A DNA stretch of 41,397 bases from Actinomycetales bacterium UBA1416 (GTDB lineage Bacteria > Actinomycetota > Actinomycetes > Actinomycetales > Actinomycetaceae), in NCBI GenBank assembly GCA_002304945.1, contig DBPQ01000149.1:2662-44058 (forward strand), read 5' to 3'. The position numbers and the translations under genes are program-made. Positions 1 to 7,080 of this stretch are shown here, in pieces (the stretch's first letter is position 1; each line of letters opens with the position of its first letter). The notes under the pieces were generated by a model. The model made no database searches. It saw only the letters and a list, made by a program, of their open reading frames with translations, and was not told the origin of the DNA.

Positions 1-29
1 GGTTGCAGGTTCGAGTCCTGCTGGGGGCG
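1..29 (+). tRNA. 3' end of a tRNA, truncated by the window edge
   Basis: Bases 5-21 form a T arm (GCAGG, loop TTCGAGT, CCTGC). They are followed by seven acceptor bases (TGGGGGC) and a G at the discriminator position. The bases after it are CC and then G, so a full CCA is not encoded. The anticodon lies outside the window. The T-arm context resembles some bacterial tRNA-Lys and tRNA-Glu genes, but the identity cannot be read. Confidence 0.7.
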
Positions 30-69
30 CCGGTTCGGCCGGGCGGGGCGCGCGTCCTACTCTGGTGGG

Positions 70-684
70 GTGAGTACTCCCAAGGACGCGATCGTCTGGA
101 TCGACTGTGAGATGACGGGGCTGGACGTCGAGACCGACGCCCTGATCGAGGTCGCCGTCGTGGTGACGGACTCCGAGCTGACCGCTCTCGACGGCGGGAT
201 CGACGTCGTCATCACCCCACCCGCCGGCGCGCTCGACTCGATGGTCGACGTCGTCCGCAAGATGCACACGACCTCCGGCCTGCTCGACGAGCTGGAGGAC
301 GGCGTGACTCTGGAGGAGGCGCAGCGGCAGGTCATGGACTACGTCCGCCGCCACGTCCCCACCGCCCGGAAGGTCCCACTGGCGGGCAATTCCGTGGGCA
401 CGGACCGCGTGTTCCTCGAGCGCAACATGCCCGAGGTGGTCTCTCACCTGCACTACCGCGTGATCGACGTCTCCTCGATCAAGGAACTCGCCCGCCGCTG
501 GTACCCGCGTGCCTACTTCGCCTCGCCCGAGAAGACCGGGGGGCACCGCGCGCTCGCGGACATCCTGGAGTCCATCGCCGAGTTGCGCTACTACCGCGCG
601 GCGCTCTTCCCGCCGGACGGCGGGCCGGACATCGCCACCTGCAGGGAGATCGCGCGTCAGGTCACGGAGGCGGCACCACGCTGA
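70..684 (+). CDS. orn: Oligoribonuclease (DEDDh 3'-5' exoribonuclease)
   Basis: A 204-residue protein, the normal length for Orn, which degrades 2-5 nt RNA fragments to mononucleotides in the cytoplasm and also finishes breakdown of linear pGpG. The first exonuclease motif is clear near the N-terminus (WIDCEMTGLD, with D and E as metal ligands). The third motif is GGHRALADI near residue 160, giving the catalytic H and the last D. The GTG start at 70 gives the usual short N-terminus before the first motif. A strong hairpin follows the gene and is shared with the convergent tRNA-His gene. Assignment is firm by motif and length. Confidence 0.95.
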   Translation: MSTPKDAIVWIDCEMTGLDVETDALIEVAVVVTDSELTALDGGIDVVITPPAGALDSMVDVVRKMHTTSGLLDELEDGVTLEEAQRQVMDYVRRHVPTARKVPLAGNSVGTDRVFLERNMPEVVSHLHYRVIDVSSIKELARRWYPRAYFASPEKTGGHRALADILESIAELRYYRAALFPPDGGPDIATCREIARQVTEAAPR

Positions 685-713
685 CCCGGGGCGGCGGCCC
701 GCCGGCAATGCGA

Positions 714-742
714 AGGACCCCGGGAGATGATCCCGGGGTCCT
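714..742. terminator. Perfect hairpin between orn and tRNA-His
   Basis: A 12-bp perfect inverted repeat (AGGACCCCGGGA, loop GATGA, then the complement) lies between two convergent genes. No clear U-tract follows. It could end transcription in both directions, as is common for GC-rich actinobacterial hairpins. Confidence 0.75.
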
Positions 743-744
743 GG

Positions 745-821
745 TGGGGTGAGTGACGGGGCTCGAACCCGCGACATCCTGGACCACAACCAGGTGCTCT
801 ACCTGCTGAGCTACACCCACC
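745..821 (-). tRNA. tRNA-His (anticodon GTG)
   Basis: On the minus strand the gene folds as a cloverleaf. The acceptor is GTGGGTG with CACTCAC (one G-U pair). The D arm begins TAGCTCAG, the anticodon stem-loop is CTGG-TTGTGGT-CCAG, and the T arm is GCGGG-TTCGAGC-CCCGT. The extra 5' G (position 821), the C discriminator and an encoded CCA are all present. G-1 paired with C73 is the identity signature of tRNA-His. Confidence 0.95.
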
Positions 822-895
822 ATGGCGCTGTCCGCGACGCGAGACACTCTACCCGGTGGATGCCTCCCGCAGGGAATCGGGGGACGTGGGCTGCA

Positions 896-1804
896 TCACG
901 GGAAGGCGCGCACGGCGATGGCATTGGCCAGCGACTCCACCGCTCCGGGTGCCGCCGTGAGGTAGAGCGTGACGTCCATCAGATTGACCTCGAGGAGCTT
1001 CAGCCCCTCGTCGGTGTGGAGCATGTCGATCCGGGTGTAGATGAGCAGGTGGTCACGGCCCGTGTGGTGCTTGATGGCGGCGTGGAGATGACGGCGGACC
1101 TCCTCGGCGAGGTGCCACTCCTCGCGGGTGACCTCGTGGAAGCGCGCCGACGACCGCGGCCGGTTGCCCGGATCGGCCTCCGTCTGGAGGATCCCCTCCT
1201 TGGTGACCGCGTGCGACAGGAGCCCGTTGAAGAACACCAGGGAGACCTCGCCGTTCTCCCTGCTCATGGTGAAGTAGCGCTGGATGAGGGCGGCGTTGCC
1301 TTTCTGGAGGATGTTCAGGGCGTGCTGGATCGCGGCGGACCGCGACCGACCGTCGGTGGCGGTGTAGCGCCCGGTGGTGTGGCGGTTGGAGGAGAGCGCC
1401 GACTTCACGACGAAGTCCCCCAGGGCCGGCATGCGGGTGTGGACCTGGTGCTTGGAGAGGTTGGCCGCCGGCTCGAGCCACGTGGTCTTGATGGTGGGGA
1501 GCCCGCGCTCCTCGAGTTCGCTGAGGTAGTGCTTGTCGGAGATCCACCGGAGCACGCCCGCGTCGTTCAGGAGGCGGGGCACGGTCTCGGCCCACCGGAA
1601 GAACTCCTCGGGCCGGTCCGCGTAGTCGGTGATCGTCAGGACGACGCACAACCCGGCCGCGCTCCAGTCGACCGCCGGGTCGTCCCACACCGCGATACGG
1701 GCGTCGACCCCCAGCGCTCCCAGCGCGTCCGGCAGGCCGACGAGATCGTCGGAGAGATCGGGCAGGTCACTGCTTGTCACGAGGGTCACCCTGGGTTCAG
1801 CCAC
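896..1804 (-). CDS. ATP-grasp family protein
   Basis: About 302 residues from the GTG at 1804; the frame stays open upstream, but the protein-like N-terminus (AEPRVTLVTSSDLP) begins here. ATP-grasp features are visible: a pre-ATP-grasp Rossmann-like N-terminus, a central segment with lysine candidates for nucleotide binding (DFVVKSALSSNR), then QRYF and GEVSLVFFNG, followed near the C-terminus by acidic/Asn metal-site residues (RIDML, LLEVNLMD). The layout resembles RimK and glutathione-synthetase-like ligases, which join a carboxylate to an amine or thiol using ATP. The substrate cannot be read from sequence. It is divergent from the pyruvate oxidoreductase gene, with about 280 bp between starts. 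Confidence 0.8.
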   Translation of the reverse strand: MAEPRVTLVTSSDLPDLSDDLVGLPDALGALGVDARIAVWDDPAVDWSAAGLCVVLTITDYADRPEEFFRWAETVPRLLNDAGVLRWISDKHYLSELEERGLPTIKTTWLEPAANLSKHQVHTRMPALGDFVVKSALSSNRHTTGRYTATDGRSRSAAIQHALNILQKGNAALIQRYFTMSRENGEVSLVFFNGLLSHAVTKEGILQTEADPGNRPRSSARFHEVTREEWHLAEEVRRHLHAAIKHHTGRDHLLIYTRIDMLHTDEGLKLLEVNLMDVTLYLTAAPGAVESLANAIAVRAFP

Positions 1805-2082
1805 GCTGCCCAAACTACCGGAGATCGCGCCGGGAGGACGATGCCACCGATGCCGACCGGCCACGATCTCGGCGGGACCAAGGTCACCGATCGTCCGAGG
1901 GCCTGAGAGTTAGCCTGACGCCTGATCCCCCAACACTGCAGATGGGCGAAATCGATGACGTTCGGTGTGTTCCTCCCACCGCGCTGGACGCCGCTCCAGG
2001 ATCGGGTGACACCCGTCCCCTCCCTTGTTCCGCGCCCCGACCGGAACGGCCCCGGCGCACCCGAATGCGATTGACAGGCACC

Positions 2083-5000
2083 ATGACGACGCAGCAGCCC
2101 AAGTACCCCGGCATTCCCGACGTGATCCACGGCAACGGTGCCGTCGCCCACGTCATGAGGCACGTGTGCGGGGGCGTGATCGGCTACCCGATCACGCCGT
2201 CGACCGAGATCTCGGAACTGTACGAGGCAGCACGTGCCGAGGGCGGGGTCAACGTCTGGGGCAGGCACCCGTTCTTCTTCGAACCCGAGGGTGAGCACTC
2301 GGCGCAGAGCGGTGCCCTGGGCGCGGCGCTGACGGGCGGGCAGTTCATCTCCAACGCCTCCTCCAGCCAGGGCATCCTGTACGCGATGGAGTCCCACTTC
2401 GTCACGGTGGGCAAGAAGATCGGTGGCTTCGTCCTGCAGGTCGCCGCGCGTGTGGTCTCCAAGCACTCGCTGAACGTGATGGCAGGGCACGACGACATCT
2501 ACGCGCTCCTCCCGTCCGGCTACACCGTGCTGTTCGGGGCCGACCCGCAGGAGGCGGCCGACCTCGCCGCCATCTCCTACCGCACCTCCGCGCTCGCGCT
2601 GATCCCCGTCGCCAACGCCATGGACGGCTTCTCGACGAGCCACATGATGAGTGAGGCGCGCCTCCCCGAGCCCGAACTGCTCCGCGAGTACCTCGGGGAT
2701 CCGGCGGGTCGCATCCCGTGCCCGACGGTCGCCCAGGAACTCCTGTTCGGGGCGAAGGGCCGCGTGTTCCAGCTCGAGGCGTACCTCACGTCGCGCGAGA
2801 CGGAGTTTGCGGAGTCCGATCTCGTGGCGCTGCACGACTTCCTGGCGGCGCACGCCGACGACGTCGAGCGGGACAACGAGGGCCACCTCGTGGAGCAGAC
2901 CGTGCGCTGGGTGCCCGAGACGCTCCGGCGGCAGTGGCGCCGCCAGTGGGTCAACGCCCACGAGAAGGGGACGCGGCAGATGGTCCCCGCCCTCGTGGAC
3001 ATCCACAACCCCGGCATGACGGGCCCCGTCCAGAACCAGCCGGACTTCCAGGCGGGGGCCGCCGACCACAGGACCCACTTCGCCTCCGCAGTGCCGGACC
3101 TCGTGCGGCAGGCGATGCGCGAGTACTCCGAGTTGACCGGCCGCGAGTACGCCCCGGTGCGGACGGTGCTGTGCGAGGACGCCGAGCACGTGATGGTCGG
3201 GCTGGGATCCGTGACCGAGGACGTGGAGGCCGTGCTTCCGTACCTCCGCAGCCAGGGTCTCAAGGTCGGCCTGGTGGCCGTCAAGCTGCTGCAGCCCTTC
3301 CCCGAGGCGGAGCTGGCCGCGGCGCTCGCCGGCAAGAAGTCCGTGATGGTCCTCGAGCGCTCCGATCAGATGGCGCTGACGGACCTCGTCACGAAGGCCC
3401 TGTTCAAGTCGAGGGAGAACGCCTCCGCCGAGCGCTACCCCGGGATTCCCGGGATGGACGCCAGCCCCACCCTCACGTCGGCGATCTTCGGCCTGGGCGG
3501 CCACGACCTGCAGCCCCGCCACCTCATCGCCGCCTACCGGCGGATGGCTGCCGGGGACCTCGCGCCGCTCGTGTACCTCGGCACCCAGTTCTTCGACGAC
3601 GACCCGTCCCCGGCCATGGCGGACGTCCAGGCGCGCCTGCGGGCCGCCTACCCCGAGACGGAGTTCATGGCGCTCACCACCGAGCCGAACCCGAGGCTCC
3701 TGCCGGAGACGGCCATGCGGATCCGCTTCCACTCCGTGGGAGGCTACGGCACCATCGCCACCGGCAAGCTGCTGACGGACATCCTCGCGGGCGTGCTGGG
3801 CATGCACTCCAAGTCCGCCCCGAAGTACGGCTCCGAGAAGAGCGGTGCGGCGACCAACTACTACATCACGCTCAGCCCGGAACCGGTGAAGATCACCAAC
3901 GCCGAGCTGGAGGACGTGGAGATCGTCATCTCCCCGGATCACAAGGTCTTCTCGCACACCGACCCGCTCAAGGGACTCGCGGACGGTGGCACCTTCATGC
4001 TGCAGACCTCGCTCACCCCGGAGCAGGTCTGGCGCGAGCTGCCCCGCAAGGCGCGGCGCACGATCAGGGAGAAGGGGATCCGCTTCTTCATCGTCGACGC
4101 CTTCGCGGTGGCGAAGCAGCACGCCCCCACCCCGGAGCTCGAGACCCGCATGATGGGAATCGCGTTCATCGGCGCCGTGGCGGCACACGTCGACCGGGTC
4201 GCCGCCGGCGCCTCCCGCGAGGACATCCTGGAGAAGGTGCGCCAGCAGATCGTCAAGAAGTTCGGGCGCAAGGGCGAGGCCGTCGTCGAGGCGAACATGG
4301 CCGTCATCCGGGACGGCGCCGCCGTCACCCGGGAGGTGGACCACGACTCCGAGGAGATCCGTGCGATCTCCGACGACGTCGCGCCCGTGCGTCTCCGCAC
4401 CGTCGCGCTGTCGAGGACCATGAGTTCCCCGTCGACCGGGTGCTCGAGCTGCGCCGGACTGTTCGACGCGGACTACTACGAGCGCATGGTGATCCAGCCC
4501 TTCCGCGAGGGGACGATCAGCGAGGCTCCGGTCCTGCCGGGGACCGGACTGTTCATGCCGCCGGGCACCGCGGCGGGCAAGGACAAGGGCCTCTTCCGCC
4601 GGACCGTCCCCATGTTCGACTCCAGCCTGTGCACCGGGTGCATGGAGTGCGCCCTGGTCTGCCCCGATGCGGCGATCCCCAACACCGTCATCACCTTCGA
4701 GGACATGCTGAGCACCGGCATCCGGGAGAGCTACGCCCAGGACGCCGACCGCGCCGCCCTGCGGGCACGCCTGCCCGAACTGGCCGACGCCGTCCGTGTC
4801 GCGTTCCGTGAGAAGCGGGACGCGGAGGGCTTCGCCGCCACCGTCGCGGCGGCCGCCGCCCCGCTCGTCGCCGACGACGCGGGCCTCGGCACCGCCGTCG
4901 ACGCACTCGTGGAGGCGCTGGGACGCTTCCCGGTGGCACGCACGCGCGCCTTCTTCGACTCGATGGAGAAGAAGGCGCCGGGCGCGGGTGCCCTGTTCGC

Positions 5001-7080
5001 CGCGACGATCGACCCGTGGAAGTGCACCGGCTGCCTGGAGTGCGTGGACGTCTGCGGACCGAACGCGCTGATCCCGCACGACCAGGACGACACGATCCTC
5101 GACACCCTGCAGGAGCGCTTCGAGTACCTCACCGAGCTCCCGAACACGCCGGAGCGCTACTCCGAGGTGGTACCCGGCCCCGGCGGCGACCCCAAGCGGA
5201 TGCTGCTCGACCACGACCACTACTACGCCACCACCGGCGGGCACGGCGGGTGCCGCGGCTGTGGCGAGGTGACCTCGATCCGCCTCGTGACGTCCACCAG
5301 CCACTCGATCACGGAGAAGCGCCAGCAGCGCCACCTCGCCGAGCTGGAGGACCTCACCGCACAGCTCGCCGACCGCCTGGCCGTGATGGCCGCCGACGAG
5401 CCCCGCCGCGCCCGCGTGGAGCAGCTGCTCGCCACCCTCGAGCGGCGGCTCTACCTCCTCGAGGCCGGCCCGACCGGCAAGGGCCCGGCCGGCGCGGTGG
5501 TCGCCAACGCCACCGGATGCTCCAGCGTCTACGCCTCCACCATGCCGTACAACCCCTACACGGATCCCTGGGTGAATTCGCTGTTCCAGGATGCCCAGCC
5601 CCTGGCGAAGGGAATCTTCGAGGGCATCGCCTCCCAGCTCGTCGACGACGTCCGCGCACTCCGCCTCGCGCGCCGTGAGCTCGCCGGTGACTACGAGCCC
5701 GCCCGCGACGACGCCGAGCTGCGCTACCTCTCCTGGCAGGAGTTCACCGACGAGGAGATGGACCTCCTCCCGACCGTCCTCACCATCGGCGGCGACGGGG
5801 CCACCTACGACATCGGCTTCGGTGCACTGTCCCGCATCCTGACGAGCAACACGCCCATCAAGGTCATGGTGCTCAACAGTGGGGTGTACTCCAACACGGG
5901 CGGCCAGGCGTCGACGTCCAGCTTCACCGGACAGGACTCGGACCTCTCCCGGTCGGGAAGGGCCCACCACGGGAAGCAGGAGTTCCGGAAGGAACTCGGA
6001 CTCATCGCCTCGTTCCACCCGAACGTCTACGTGGTCTCCACGGCGACCGCCTACCAGTCGCACTTCCTCAAGAACACCCTCGAGTTCCTCACCGAGCAGC
6101 AGATGCCCGCCGTGATGGACGTCTACACCCCGTGCCAGTCCGAGCACGGCGTGGCCGACGACGCCGCGAACCGGCGTGCCCGGCTCGCCGTGAAGTCGCG
6201 CATGAACCCCCTGTTCGTGCACGACCCGCGGCGAGGGGAGACCATCCACGAGCGGTTCTCCCTCGACGGGAACCCGGACCCGACGAAGACATGGTCGGCG
6301 AACAAGCTCGAGTACGTCGCCGAGGACGGCAGCCTGCAGCTCCTCACCACGGTGGCGACCCCCGCCGACTTCGCGCTCGGTGAGACCCGCTTCAAGTCGC
6401 AGTTCCGCAAGCTGCGCGCCGACGAGGAGCCCGCCGCACTGCCCGTCCACGAGTACATCGAGCTGGACGAGGCCGACCGCCGCGGGCACGTGCCGTTCGT
6501 GCACACCACCGACCCCGACATGCGCCTGGTGAAGATGGTCTGCTCGGGCCAGATGATCGCGCTCGTGGAGGAACGGCGCCGCAACTGGCAGCTGCTGCAG
6601 TACCTCGCCGGCCAGGACGTCGACACGCTCACCTCGCTCCACAAGACGCAGCTCGCCGAGCTGCAGGCGAAGTACGACGAGGCCACGACCGCACGCGAGA
6701 CGTCCCTCGACGACATCGCGCGCATGATGGCCGACCTCGCCGACGCGGGGACGGTCCCCGCCGTCGCCGGATTCGCCACGCCGGCCCCCGCCGCCACGGC
6801 GACGGCGTCGCCCGCGCAGCCGGCATCGGCGGCACCCGCCGCAGCGCCGAAGGCGCCGGTCTCCCTCGCCGAGGAGGACATGCGTCTCTGCACGGACTGC
6901 AAGACGTGCTACCAGGAGCTGCCGGAGCTGTTCGAGCCCGTCCGCGTGGTCGTCGATGGCGAGGCGCGCACCGTCGCCCGGCTGATCCCCGGCGCACTCG
7001 AGTCGCTGGAGGTCACGCCCGAGGTCGAGGCCCGCATCAAGAAGGTCATCGACAACTGCGACGCGGAGATCATCAAATGA
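2083..7080 (+). CDS. nifJ: Giant single-chain pyruvate:ferredoxin (2-oxoacid) oxidoreductase, NifJ type
   Basis: Converts pyruvate or a related 2-oxoacid plus CoA to acyl-CoA and CO2 and passes electrons to ferredoxin. It has 1665 residues from the ATG at 2083, against about 1170-1200 for classical NifJ. Order: alpha domain with GYPITPSTE near residue 30; gamma domain (VGGYGTIATGK near 552); a GCSSCAG motif near 787; two ferredoxin-type clusters (CTGCMECALVCP near 850, CTGCLECVDVCG near 981); TPP/beta domain with GCRGCGE near 1057, GGDGATYD near 1236 and the NTGGQAS segment; an Ala/Pro-rich linker near 1565-1592; and a terminal Cys-rich tail (CTDCKTC at 1603). The next gene overlaps by ATGA, so the two are coupled. 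The substrate is inferred. Confidence 0.92.
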   Translation: MTTQQPKYPGIPDVIHGNGAVAHVMRHVCGGVIGYPITPSTEISELYEAARAEGGVNVWGRHPFFFEPEGEHSAQSGALGAALTGGQFISNASSSQGILYAMESHFVTVGKKIGGFVLQVAARVVSKHSLNVMAGHDDIYALLPSGYTVLFGADPQEAADLAAISYRTSALALIPVANAMDGFSTSHMMSEARLPEPELLREYLGDPAGRIPCPTVAQELLFGAKGRVFQLEAYLTSRETEFAESDLVALHDFLAAHADDVERDNEGHLVEQTVRWVPETLRRQWRRQWVNAHEKGTRQMVPALVDIHNPGMTGPVQNQPDFQAGAADHRTHFASAVPDLVRQAMREYSELTGREYAPVRTVLCEDAEHVMVGLGSVTEDVEAVLPYLRSQGLKVGLVAVKLLQPFPEAELAAALAGKKSVMVLERSDQMALTDLVTKALFKSRENASAERYPGIPGMDASPTLTSAIFGLGGHDLQPRHLIAAYRRMAAGDLAPLVYLGTQFFDDDPSPAMADVQARLRAAYPETEFMALTTEPNPRLLPETAMRIRFHSVGGYGTIATGKLLTDILAGVLGMHSKSAPKYGSEKSGAATNYYITLSPEPVKITNAELEDVEIVISPDHKVFSHTDPLKGLADGGTFMLQTSLTPEQVWRELPRKARRTIREKGIRFFIVDAFAVAKQHAPTPELETRMMGIAFIGAVAAHVDRVAAGASREDILEKVRQQIVKKFGRKGEAVVEANMAVIRDGAAVTREVDHDSEEIRAISDDVAPVRLRTVALSRTMSSPSTGCSSCAGLFDADYYERMVIQPFREGTISEAPVLPGTGLFMPPGTAAGKDKGLFRRTVPMFDSSLCTGCMECALVCPDAAIPNTVITFEDMLSTGIRESYAQDADRAALRARLPELADAVRVAFREKRDAEGFAATVAAAAAPLVADDAGLGTAVDALVEALGRFPVARTRAFFDSMEKKAPGAGALFAATIDPWKCTGCLECVDVCGPNALIPHDQDDTILDTLQERFEYLTELPNTPERYSEVVPGPGGDPKRMLLDHDHYYATTGGHGGCRGCGEVTSIRLVTSTSHSITEKRQQRHLAELEDLTAQLADRLAVMAADEPRRARVEQLLATLERRLYLLEAGPTGKGPAGAVVANATGCSSVYASTMPYNPYTDPWVNSLFQDAQPLAKGIFEGIASQLVDDVRALRLARRELAGDYEPARDDAELRYLSWQEFTDEEMDLLPTVLTIGGDGATYDIGFGALSRILTSNTPIKVMVLNSGVYSNTGGQASTSSFTGQDSDLSRSGRAHHGKQEFRKELGLIASFHPNVYVVSTATAYQSHFLKNTLEFLTEQQMPAVMDVYTPCQSEHGVADDAANRRARLAVKSRMNPLFVHDPRRGETIHERFSLDGNPDPTKTWSANKLEYVAEDGSLQLLTTVATPADFALGETRFKSQFRKLRADEEPAALPVHEYIELDEADRRGHVPFVHTTDPDMRLVKMVCSGQMIALVEERRRNWQLLQYLAGQDVDTLTSLHKTQLAELQAKYDEATTARETSLDDIARMMADLADAGTVPAVAGFATPAPAATATASPAQPASAAPAAAPKAPVSLAEEDMRLCTDCKTCYQELPELFEPVRVVVDGEARTVARLIPGALESLEVTPEVEARIKKVIDNCDAEIIK

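Noticed and set aside
2070..2075. TTGACA just before nifJ as a -35 box
   Set aside because: It lies 7 bp before the start codon, with no room for a -10 and a transcript start.
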